DNA from: Asterias amurensis
Lineage: Eukaryota > Echinodermata > Asteroidea > Forcipulatida > Asteriidae
Assembly (NCBI RefSeq): GCF_032118995.1
Contig: NC_092656.1
Coordinates: forward strand, 21,100,965 to 21,164,964
Direction: 5' to 3'
DNA length: 64,000 nucleotides
Part shown: positions 53,900-64,000 of the stretch, piece after piece
How positions within the stretch are numbered: position 1 is the first letter of the stretch
Layout of the letters: each line of letters begins with the position of its first letter
The notes under the pieces: generated by a model
What the model was told of the DNA's origin: nothing
Seen by the model: the letters and a program-made list of their open reading frames with translations, nothing else
The model's database searches: none
Translations under genes and position numbers: made by a program

Positions 53900-56800
53900 T
53901 TATAATTCTACCTCATCACTCGCTTCTACATCACTGACAGTAATCGGTGCCATTTCACTTTGCATCAAGCTCTGCCCTCGCAGAAATCTCGCCAAGGGGG
54001 TGCCCAGAAACGACCTCCTATCCCCACCAATTAAACTCAAATCGCTGATGGAGAACGGAAACGCAGACGTGAGGAGGCCTTGGTTCCGCGTGTTCTCGTA
54101 GGTGAAGTACAGTCGGCTTTCCCGTTTGGGTCTACGCACCACCTCATTCGTCTTGCGACACTTCAGCTGCTCAAGTCTCTCTTTAAGCTGTTGTATCTCA
54201 TCCACGAGTTGGCACTGTTGCTTATAGACTAAGGGATGCCCTCCGTCTAAGATATGCACACTGGGGATCCATCTTAGGTAACACTGTGTCCAGAATTTGA
54301 TGAAGGGAGGCCCCGTCTGGGGGATAATCACATTGGGGTCCACTTCGGATGAGCGTCCGTTACCCGTTGAATTCGCTCCGTTTACATTCAGGTTTTTGTC
54401 TCTCATATGTACTGGAATCATCCTAGCAGAAGGCTCTCGAGTTTTGTGACCATACTTGGCGTCCATCACGCTTTGCCTAGTCTTCACTTTGTTACGGTAG
54501 AGGGCGGCATTGCATCCTTTGGAGTGATCCACCTCTGGTTTGGAGGAGAACTTGACTCCCGGGATTCGGGAGGCGAGAATCTGCTTGGCGATGTACATGG
54601 GGTTGTTGAACAGCGCCTGGTCCTCGCGGCTGTACTGCAGAGTCCACGCCCACACGGTGGCTAGCCTGATTGGTTTATCGGTGTCGCGCAGGCAGGTCCG
54701 GACACGCTGGCGTTCCGTGTTGAAGAGAAAGGTACCAAAGATGCCGGCAAACATACTGTCCCATATCGTCATGAGGTAGGTGTCGGTGAATTCAAAGGCA
54801 GAGGGGAACTGGAGCATCATCTGATTGACGCAGTCTAAGAAGAGCAAGAATGAAGGGGCCTGAAAAGAGAACAAAAATAAGCATGAAGCTTCGGTACTAA
54901 CTCTTTACATTTATATCAATAGCGCTAGGCTTTAAATAAAAATATGACCAGAAAAAAAAAATAATAATCACTTTGAGGGAGTACAATAGACCACCAACAG
55001 CTTGGCTGGAAGAGCACAGTCACAGGTTTAAATCCTGCTCTAGGACTAGTCCTAACTTAGGACTAGTCCTAACTTAGGACTAGTCCTGGGAGATACACAA
55101 ATTGCATGGATAGTCCTACGTTAGGTAGAGGAACTGGTCCTAACTCGAGATAAGACTAGTCCTAACTCTTTGTGAAATCCACCCCTGGACCAGTCTTCTC
55201 ACTTGGTGTATCTCAACATACATGTCATATGCATAAAATAAACCTTTGAAAAGATTTAGCTCAATTGATCGTTGAAGTTGCGAGATAATAATGAAAGAAA
55301 ACATACCCTTGTCACATGAAGTTTTGTGCTTTCAGATGCTTGATTTCGAGACCTCAAAATCCAACTGAGGTCTCCAAATCAAATTTGTTGAAACTACTTC
55401 ATTCACGAAAACTACATGTACGTCATTTCAGAGAGAGCAGTTTCTCAAAATGTTTAATACTATCAACAGCTCCCCATTACTAGCTACCAGGTAAGGTTTT
55501 ATGCTAATAATTATTTCGAGTAATTACCAATAATATCCACAGCCGTTAAACCTTCCAAAAAAGAAACCCCAATTCCCCCAAAATGTGAGGGCACTTTACA
55601 GTACTACTGCACTACTGTTGCAACAACTCCACATGAAGGGCTAAGAGATTACAAGATCTAGTAATTTATGATTCAGATTTATTCCCAGCCTTGATCTCCG
55701 ATGGATAATCCTAAAAGTTTTATATCTCACCTCTTCACCGTCATTGGGCGTGATGTGTCCACATCGTTCTAGAAATGGATGACCAGCGATGACCCACTCT
55801 CTTTGAATCAGACTCTGGAATCCCAACTGGGTACGGCAGTGTGGATCTAGGAAGATCTGAACCAGAGACGCTACGATGCAGGATGTGTCTTTACCGTTGG
55901 GTTCTGGGGAAAAACAATGGAGATAAATCAATTAGGCATATTGGGATAACAAATTGAATTTTTATATTTTGCATTAGGCGCTTTACAAATGTCTTTTTAC
56001 TATTATTATTATCTTTTTTATTATTATTATTATTATTTTTGGTTTTTTTGGGGGGAGGGTTTAGGATAATCATGAAAATGAGAATTTTGGCAACCTTTCC
56101 CCCAAAAAAGATAAAATATTTAATAAATAAAATGAAAGAGAGGAAATGTACACAAGCACAGTTCAATCTTTTCTTAACGAGGGGATGGGAAATGTCTAAA
56201 CAGACTCCTTGATGCAAGAATGCATATTACCACAATTTTCCCACAAATAAAAATCAACAAAACACCAAACACATTATCCTATTCAAATGCCAAATTCAAA
56301 CCCCAACTTAAACCAACAGGTATTTCACAGTCACTGGCGTTACTCCTGTCACTCACTCATGCTTCTCAAGCTACTATAACAAGTATCAGCACCTATTTTT
56401 TTGAACGATTTTCTGCTCTTTGATATGCTGACATTTATTACAATCACTAACGAATTTGAAAACTGATTTTGGATATCTACATGTATACACAATGTAACAC
56501 GATCAAACCATGACATTGCCCAAATGTAACCCCTTCCACACCCCAACAACACAGAGAACTCCCCCATTAAGTCAGCATTACATTTCTTTCATTTAGCATG
56601 CCCTTAAACCCTGACGGCCATCCTTAAACGGTAATCAAATCCGACATCAGTTGATAAAGATTGTTTCCCTATCAGCAGAGGCCAGTGTTTCAGAAACGCC
56701 GTAGATGTTACGCTAATCTCCTCAGCAGCGCAGGAAATGACGAGTCACACCACTGAGTCACGACAGTCGCTACCTCGATAGTCTCCCGCTGATCCCTATA

Positions 56801-59800
56801 TAAACTCAACACAACCGCTTGTCTCGCCTAAACAATATCCCCTGAAAGTTTGGGCTCAATTTCAAAGACCTGGGCGCAATTTAAAGGAACATCACAAAAT
56901 TGGTTTTGCTGGCAAAAAAGCTGCTGGCAGTGTAAGCACTTCATGTAATCCATAAACCTGTAGAAGTTTGAGATCGATCGGCCATCTTGGTCACGAGAGA
57001 GTAGTGAAAAACCGATTACAAGCTTTGCATTGCGTGGTTCCAAAACAAAAATGAATAAAACGCTCACTGGGCAATAAACTCCGAACGCATAATTAGATTA
57101 TTTATTTCTCACTAAAAATGAAACTTCAGACTGAAACATTTCAAGGGATGTTTTCTTCTATCATGTCTATCATAATATCCGGACTGTGTAAGTTTTGTGT
57201 AAATCTGTGATCTTCGCGATTTTGTTTTCTTACCAATTATGTAAATTCTTTTACTTGAGCTGCTTATTAGCAGAAAAACATTGTATTTTATGCATGTGAT
57301 TTTTTTCACAGAGAGTACCGAGTATACAGTGCTAACAAACATCAGTGTACATCGGTGTAAGGGTGAAAACAATCTTCTATCCTTTATCCCGATGCAAATT
57401 AAACACCCAGAAAACACTGCTTAAAGCAATTGGACCCTTTCGGTAACAGTATTATCCAAGGACCACACTTCGTGTATCACAACTTTTATATAAAATAAAA
57501 AACCTGTGAAAATTAGGCTCAATCGGGCGTCGGAGTCAGGAGAAAATAACGGGGAAAACCCACCCTTGTAAAGTTGTATCCGCACGTTTCGTCGTGTCAT
57601 GACATGTGTTTAAAATAAATCCGTAATTCTCGATATCGAGAATTGATATTGTTTTACTGTTTTCTCAAAAAGTAAAGCATTTCATGGAATAATATTTCAA
57701 GAGAAGTCTTTCAACACTACGTTCTGTAAACCCTGTAAGTTATTTGTAAATCTGTGTACTTTTTATTTTTTTCTGTACCGAAAGGGTCCAATGGCTTTAA
57801 CATTTTTCTGCTTGGCACAACTAAGAACCAACTCTGCCAACAAAATCGTCTTTCAATATTACCTGGAAACATATATTTTTAATTTGTGGTTTGGCATAAA
57901 CTTTAAATCGCCAAAATTTGACCTTTTGAGTTTGGGCAAGTGATCGTTGGTTTGTTTTATTGACGTGCTTTAACTCCTATTGGGTGATGAAGACTGAATA
58001 TGTACATGTATGTACGACCCATACGCACATTATGTTATACAACTTCAATTAATTTGGGGATATTTCTTGCAGTGCTTATCTGATGCTAACTAGAAGTCAG
58101 GGAGCCATACTACACCCACTGACTTTCTGAATAATTTTTGAACTAAGGGACATTAGTCATTAAAGTGCAGCCACAGGCTCTGTATCTAGTATTTTACTCT
58201 GGAATTTTCTTTATATGTTGCTAGGCAAAGGAACTGGTGTTATTATATGGTCTCATACTTCAAAAACATAGCTCCGCAAAACCTTGCAGGAAAATACTGA
58301 ATGTTGAAGCACTTTGAGCGCCACTGAAGGATTTATATGAGCGCTATGTACATGAGAAGCCACAATTATTATTATCAATATTACAAGAAAAACAAAAAAC
58401 ATCTTAATTATAAAAGCTCCCGACCAACTTTGATTTAAAATTCTTTTAAGGTCTTATAGCAAAAAAAGATTCACACATAGATCAAAGTCAACACAAAGGT
58501 CTCCTAGTTATCGCAGTGACATTTTTCTTCTTTTCCCAGGTCATACTTTTTGCCCAAACCATGCAAGAGATGATCAAAAGTGATCAAAACATCCAAAGTT
58601 TTTATCAAAAATTGTCACCAATTATCGTAGTGAATTTTTGTACGCTCTTTCCAGGTCAAATTTTTTGCTTTAAAACCATGCAAGATGATCAGAGTATGAT
58701 CCAAAACATCCAAGTGTTTTGATCCAAACCAGGATTGTCAGAGACCATAGCCCAATTTCATGGCTCTAACTCCCGGCGAATTCTGCACGATTCCCTGCTT
58801 ACTTGCTAGCGCTGAATTTCTGCGCTAGCCTTGTAAGCACAGAATGCCTAGTAGCAGGGAGTACGCATGCAGAAGCTGAAATTCACCGCTAACCCCAGAA
58901 ATACACTTGCCGTAAACACAGAATTCCCTGCTTTCGTGAGCGCCAAATCTGTGCTTACGGTATGCAGACCCATGAAATTGGGCCCAGAGACGCCACCCTG
59001 GGGCAACCACCTCTAATCACCTCAAGTGATGACAAACGGGATGAAAAAATGCTGAGTCAGGTTCACTTGTCCAGACGGGTGTGAAAGTTTAACCCTACCC
59101 CCTCCCCCCTCACGGGGGTGAAACGGGAGGGGATAAAAAAGCCCCATCTTTTAATGGGCTCGCTGGGATTTGATAAAATACGGAGGGATTCATATGTACA
59201 TTACTACACAGAGACAGCGTGTCTATTACTGATTCATTTGGGACGCTACGAAGTTAATGAGATTGAATTGTGACATGACATGTGGAGATCTTACAAATGG
59301 CTTTTGTGTGTGTGTCAGCAATAATGGTATGACACATCCGTGGTTTCGGGAAGAGTCCATTTATTTTCCGTTCTCTCATTTTGAGGAACACGCCATGCAA
59401 TTATGCTGCAAAACTATACAATTAACAGGGCTTTACATCTGGACCAGGTTTTGGAGTGGAGAAAACACACTGATTCACTGTCTGGCAGGGATGTTTCAAT
59501 AGGCTTTTTCAAATGAGTCGCTTAGCCTGTGGATGGATCCCCAGGTTAACCCAGGCAGTTTGGGACCTTTAAATGCATTGACATTAACTTGAAAGACATG
59601 AAAGACCACAAATTACTCCATGGCACCCAAAACAATTGCTGTGGAGCCCTCTGCAAAGTTCAAATACAAATTTACATTTTCCTCCTGAAGGTATATCCCT
59701 TATCAGAGCAACAATTGCCACGCCACTTCAAAAGCAAAGTTCAATGCCTAATAGTAATAACATTATTCTGGAAATTCAACAATCCCTAGACACCAACCTC

Positions 59801-60469
59801 TTAGGACGACTGTCTGTTTGTCCTGGTAGATAAACTGAGCCGCTGTCACTGCCGCAGCCATGCACATGCTGTCGAATAAATCAAAACAATAGAACGAGTC
59901 AGAGACAGAGAAGAACAATGTAAGTTGTCAGTCATTGTTCCTAGAAGCTAGCTAACATTGTTACACACAATGGGTCATTGTTGACACATGGCATTGTTTA
60001 GCTTGGGACTTGGTTGAGCTGGCAGGTGGAATTGAATCAACTCTTAATCCCTAGAGAGTTAGGAACTTCCCATCATGTCCATGGTAAAACAGCCTTAAGG
60101 ACGAGTCACACTGCAGCGATAACCAAAACAATAACGATCACGACCCAAAGAGCACGCATTCTATTGGTTGAAACGCTCCACACAGAATACGCACACGCTC
60201 ATTCATCCGATAGAATGCTTTCCCTTTGCGTCGTGATCGTTATCATTGATGTAATCGCTGCAGTGTGACTCGGCCCTAACTCAAAAAAAAAAAAGTACAG
60301 AGATACATAAGCTATTTTGCCAAAAAAAAACCAAGACAGTGTTAAAAGAGTTTTTTTGTCTCAAATTGTTATCGTGAAATATATGTTTACCTGACATTTT
60401 GAAGCCATTTTGTGCCATCAAGACTCGAGTACCATTTATCATCAGAGTTGCAGAATTCTTTCAACGTTT
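53900..60469 (-). CDS. myotubularin-related pseudophosphatase, MTMR10/12 type (3' four exons)
   Basis: Minus strand exons: 60469-60391, 59868-59798, 55903-55731, 54859-53900; GT-AG, phases agree (2, 1, 0), about 426 residues to the stop. The first exon enters in phase 1, so upstream exons exist that I could not find before the right edge. Order: LKEFCNSDDKWYSSLDGTKW, then VVLR joined to EPNGKDTSCIVASLVQIFLD, then GFQSLIQREWVIAGHPFLERCG, then FLDCVNQMMLQFPSAFEFTD and FGTFLFN, then CYLRWIPSVHILDGGHPLVY and a coiled coil (VDEIQQLKERLEQL). Active myotubularins carry HCSDGWDRT where this has REPNGKDTS: the catalytic Cys and Arg are absent, as in MTMR10 and MTMR12. Such proteins lack lipid phosphatase activity and act as partners of active myotubularins at endomembranes (family knowledge). 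Whether it is closer to MTMR10 or MTMR12 is not decided. Confidence 0.9.
54998..55549. mobile_element. SINE remnant, family-H repeat and inverted family-B MITE in series
   Basis: aacagcttggctggaagagc ... caggtttaaatcctgctcta is a tRNA-like remnant (54998-55042). Four copies of taggactagtcctaactt follow, ending actctttgtgaaatccaccc ctgg (to 55187; family H). Then an inverted family-B MITE missing its outermost end (55187-55549). In an MTMR intron. Confidence 0.7.
56880..57240 (-). mobile_element. family-D MITE-like repeat (tentative)
   Basis: Starts tttaaaggaacatcacaaaa ttgg and shows the layout of the other MITEs (aaacctgtagaagtttgaga, atcgatcggccatcttggtc, then a mid-element foldback-like region). 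Its right end is unclear and only one copy is in the window. Confidence 0.4.
57422..57801 (+). mobile_element. family-C MITE
   Basis: TTAAAGCAATTGGACCC ... GGGTCCAATGGCTTTAA, interior ccgcacgtttcgtcgtgtca and attctcgatatcgagaat. In the 3.9-kb MTMR intron between 55904 and 59797. Confidence 0.9.
58290..58385 (+). repeat. L2/CR1-like LINE 3' tail
   Basis: gaagcactttgagcgccact gaaggatttatatgagcgct atgtaca ... followed by attattattatc. It matches the pattern of the tail at 33480-33575. Confidence 0.55.
58510..58735 (+). repeat. two-unit tandem repeat of about 115 bp
   Basis: tatcgcagtgacatttttct ... ccaggtcatactttttgc ... accatgcaagagatgatc ... aaaacatccaaag is repeated with changes from 58623. 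Confidence 0.65.
58749..58984 (+). mobile_element. family-G MITE
   Basis: agcccaatttcatggctcta on the left and cagacccatgaaattgggcc on the right; the interior has several gaattctgc / gcagaatgc and ttccctgctt / agcagggag complementary pieces. Confidence 0.7.
60093..60282 (+). mobile_element. family-J MITE
   Basis: ttaaggacgagtcacactgc agcgat on the left and atcgctgcagtgtgactcgg ccctaa on the right; inner arms aacgatcacgaccc / cgtcgtgatcgttat. 190 bp, in an MTMR intron (59869-60390). Confidence 0.8.
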
Positions 60470-60732
60470 CTGTAAAAAAAATATCAGAATGTCAGAGATA
60501 AAAACATCAATAAATGTAAATGACAAATGAATGAGCGTTTACTTCACAAGAAGGATTGCATAATACATATTGACCCAGTTCACATATTGACCCAGATCAA
60601 TTTTCCATGGCAATTATTTGGTTGGGGTTAATGGTTACATAAAACAAGTTTTGGGAATATATTATGGTGCGTTCTACAAGTGCCATACAAGCACTCAAAT
60701 GTTTTAAACAAGCTTTCGTGAAAAGCAGTCAC

Positions 60733-61110
60733 TTAAAGACACTGGACACTATTGGTAACTGTCAAAGACCAGTCTTCTCACTTGGTGTATCTCAACATAT
60801 GCATAAAATAACATGTGAAAATTTGAGCTCAATTGGTCGTTGAAGTTGCGAGATAATAATAAAAGAAAAAACACCCTTGTCATACGAAGTTGTGTGCTTT
60901 CATACATGCTTGATTTCGAGACCTCAAATTCTAATTATGATGTCTCAAAATCAAATTCGTGGAAAATTACCCCTTTCTCAAAAACTACGTTACTTCAGAG
61001 GGAGCCATTTCTCACAATGTTTTATACCATCAACAGCTCCCCATTACTCGTTACCAAGTAAGGTTTTATGCTTATTTCGAGTAATTACCAATAGTGTCCA
61101 CTGCCTATAA
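60733..61110 (-). mobile_element. family-B MITE, full length, inverted
   Basis: TTAAAGACACTGGACAC ... GTGTCCACTGCCTATAA; central foldback with tttcgagacctcaaattcta / gatgtctcaaaatcaaattc. It lies upstream of the first MTMR exon found. Confidence 0.85.
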
Positions 61111-63739
61111 GGGAGCCAATCAGCGTTGGTTTTAGTACATGTACATCCTACAAGGGGTTATCGACAACACGTATCAATAATGTACACTGCCAAGGGTGGC
61201 AAAAAAGTGCTTCCTTAAAAATAGTACTCTGCATTTTGTTTTCCATGTCATAATGTGCACCTAGACCACAGCTGTCATTTTAGTACACCAACAGCTGTAC
61301 ATGTCATAAGCCACTAGTAAATGGATGTGCAACGACGCCAGTCATAACAACTTTCACCGTAATAAAGTCGCACAGGACATTGGACGTGATGATTCTATTA
61401 ATAACCACTGGACCACACCCAAGAATCAGAATGTGTCCTCTAATTATTTTTCCTTACATTAAAATCAGAGATTGACCTTAGATAAAACTAAAGTAATTGT
61501 TGTGTTTAGCGCCACAATGCAGTTGCTGGTTTCTTTGATTGCTTGTTGCTGACACTATTGACTAGCCACGCCCATCTTTCCATATAACCCCCCCCCCACA
61601 AAAAAAAAAAAAAAATAAAAAAAAAAAAAAAAAAAAATCAATAGGGCCTACATATAAAAAAAAATTATAAAGAATAATACTTTTTACAGGGTTAAATAAT
61701 TTTACCAAGGGGTAAAAATGGGTACCTGCCAGCGCAGAGTTTGATATTGTTTGAAAAAGCCTTTGGAGTGCCACGGCACCTCAGGGCTGTATACTCCCCA
61801 GGGAGCTGAGAAAGATTACAGGTATGTTATTGGCAAATGACCAGTCAAAATGCCATGTAATGTGCATTGATTTTAACCGGTAACCCCTTACAACATTAAT
61901 ACAAAAATCACTCTGAGCAAATCTGTGGGGTTTGGCTCAAAAGTATGAAGAGCTTGTCAACATTTCAGAGCAAAATCCCTGGATAATAACGTCCCAAAAT
62001 CAAAAATTGGTAGTGACTGAACCAGAATTCCCTTATCAGGAAGGACCTTGCAACTGAATGGCCTTTGGCTTATATGCCATTTGTCAATGGGTGGTGAACC
62101 GGCTGGGGGTGGAGTGCGAGGGGGGGGGGGTGTAAGACTGATCAACAGGAAAATATGTCAAGCAGATTGTTGGACAAGAAACAGCAGGTTTAATTTCTAA
62201 CATGTGGGGGCTAAAAAGAGAGTGTTGTCCAGTAACCACACAGCTAAAAAGACAATGTGCTTGGGGTTTTCCTACGAACACCATTCTGTCTTGCAGTCAC
62301 TGTATTAATTTAGCAATTTATTAATAATCCACAACACCCCAAAGAATACTGTTAGACTGATTATACACAGTAAATAGTCTGTTGGGTGAGCTTTCAATCA
62401 ATCAATCAATCAGACAGGTCAGAGGGAATTTATATAGCGCCAAAATCAACCAAAGGTGTTCAAAGGCGCTCAAGACGTTGGATGAAAATAATTACGATAT
62501 ACTTGTTGGAATAGAAAAAGTTCAGGCCTGTATGCTTCATTTTTGAAATGGCAAGGGCATAGAGCTATTTTCTCCTTGATAAAGGGCACCCTATGAGGAA
62601 ATTGTAAATGTCTCCTGTACCATTTCAAGGGCACCAAGGCAATGACCAGTGGGCATGGAAGCAATCGCCTTCGTTGCCTCCGTGAAGTATCAGGCCTGAC
62701 ATTTGTGGGGTTTCTAAAATGGGCACAACTCCCCCCAAACAGTTTCTCTATCATACAAGTAAACTCAAGGGAATTAGGGTATTAATGTAGATGAAGTAGA
62801 TCTCAATTTATTAATACCACAGAAGCTACCATAATGTCTTCCTTGGAAGACACATCCTCAAAGGAATAAAATTATACTATCAGCCACCATAAATAAACAT
62901 GAGGATGAGATATAAATATTAGTGAGATTAGTTTATCATGGCAGACAATCCAAGTAGAACCAGTTTTAATAATAGCGTGGCCAAAACGTGGCAGCAATTT
63001 CCGTGGAACTGCAAAAACAGAGGGACCACAGTCACTGCCTACCCACAAAGTGAAAACCTGAATGCCATATGTGAGTCAGACATGTCAGAATAGCAAAGCT
63101 GCCCTCCTTTTCTGGCCATTACTCCTGTATACAAACGTCGCCAAATATTTCTGACCTACTTTGACCTAGAGAAGTTCCCAAGTCTGAAAATATGTCGATG
63201 ATGTTTGCAACCTAAAGGGTTCGATATTGCTGCGAAGCTTTCTTGTTTTACTTTGTTGTTGTTGTTTTTCTAGTTTGTACATTTAGCTCTTTTAAAGATT
63301 TTCGTATCCAAGCAAATCCAGAGTTTTTACGACCATCTGGACGAATATGTCAGAAAGTTACCACTGGCTATCAAAGATTATTTCCTCGCGCACCATGATT
63401 TGGGTCGTCAACAGGATTTCCCTGGGGGTAGTGAGGGGGAGGGGCTGGTGGTCTCTCTGATTAGAACCAGACCTCACAATCTAGATCATTATTACCGGCA
63501 CCAACATGAGGCATGGGCGACTAGTACAATTTACTACTCGACTAATCACGACTACGAGTGCGACAATAGTCGCAACTAATTTTAAATTACAAAGATGCAT
63601 TAAGTCATATGGCATGTTGTTTGCCGCAGGTGCACTTCAGTATTCCCTTGTCTGATTGTGTTTAATAAATATGCTATTGTAAATAGTCATGAGTGACACA
63701 ATTGGTTCAACATTTTGGTTATTCTTGGTATTAGTATTC

Positions 63740-64000
63740 GAGGAAAGGGATGTTGATATGGTTTCCGTTCTGGTACAGATTTTGGAGAACAGGGTCATAT
63801 GAAATTCTGGATATGACTCCAGGACCCAAGACCTGCTTAGTGCAAAAAAGTTGCTAAGCAGAATAGAAACAGGTTTACCAGACAAAATACTCTCATGCAT
63901 ACAGGCTGGTGGCTGGTTCCCTGTAAATATTTGCTCAACATTTACGCTTTCTAAGCAAGATCTTACTGCCAAACTCTTGTCTATCGATACATGTACTTGT
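63740..64000. repeat. family-G-like fragment at the right edge
   Basis: ctgcttagtgcaaaaaagtt gctaagcagaatagaaacag ... tttctaagcaagatcttac has the gcttagc/gctaagc text typical of family G. The copy runs off the window. Confidence 0.35.

Larger units (their letters stand above)
60470..64000. other. 5' side of the MTMR gene, no exon found
   Basis: Expected to contain or precede an MTMR exon ending in phase 1, but no block with donor, acceptor and family similarity was found. It holds an inverted family-B MITE, a C/A-run at 61587-61637, a SINE remnant near 61715-61820 (gggtaaaaatgggtacctgc, cagggctgtatactccccag), a G-run at 62119-62129, a LINE-tail fragment near 62420-62475 (tttatatagcgccaaaatca) and a repeat-like block at 62490-62760. 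Confidence 0.45.

Noticed and set aside
62470..62754. 94-codon minus-strand ORF considered as a missing MTMR exon
   Set aside because: It lacks matching splice sites and myotubularin similarity, and the text looks like a dispersed repeat.

Overview
The window is animal nuclear DNA. It is AT-rich, the genes have many short exons with GT-AG introns, and it is densely packed with short inverted-repeat (MITE-like) transposons, tRNA-related SINEs and LINE 3' ends. The protein sequences are those of a deuterostome. From memory, the abundant short repeats resemble those common in echinoderms, most likely a sea star, but the sequence alone does not settle the species.

Four protein-coding genes can be rebuilt exon by exon. 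(1) 14001-23630, minus strand, 5 coding exons: a 562-residue type II membrane protein with a POFUT-like GDP-fucose glycosyltransferase domain. (2) 25017-36620, plus strand, 19 exons: cytosolic threonyl-tRNA synthetase, 723 residues, complete. (3) 39006-44934, plus strand, 8 exons: translation initiation factor eIF3 subunit J, 242 residues, complete. (4) 53900-60469, minus strand: the last four coding exons of a myotubularin-related pseudophosphatase of the MTMR10/12 type, whose 5' exons lie beyond what I could identify and probably beyond the right edge. Reading frame and splice phase agree across every junction given. Genes 1 and 2 are divergent with about 1.4 kb between start codons. Genes 2 and 3 are in tandem 2.4 kb apart. 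Genes 3 and 4 converge on a 9-kb gap that holds a 3-kb minisatellite.

Layout: 1-13.3 kb has no recognisable gene, only repeats, a lone histone-type 3' stem-loop and a 319-bp tandem duplication. 13.3-23.6 kb is the glycosyltransferase gene, with introns full of MITEs and tRNA-like elements. 25.0-36.6 kb is TARS, whose introns carry SINEs, LINE ends and a partly duplicated exon boundary. 39.0-44.9 kb is EIF3J. 46.5-49.6 kb is a palindrome-rich minisatellite. 53.9-60.5 kb is the MTMR gene, and 60.5-64 kb is repeats.

Two genes act in cytosolic translation (threonine charging, 43S/40S initiation), one in glycosylation in the secretory pathway, one in phosphoinositide metabolism as an inactive adaptor. 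They form no operon-like unit. From remembered human map positions, TARS, MTMR10/12 and EIF3J are also chromosome neighbours at large scale in human, which suggests an old linkage group.

The repeats are the most unusual part. Several unrelated MITE families share TTAAAG...CTTTAA ends, and one insertion can be compared with an empty site elsewhere in the window. The minisatellite unit is open in all six frames and gives misleading ORFs on both strands.
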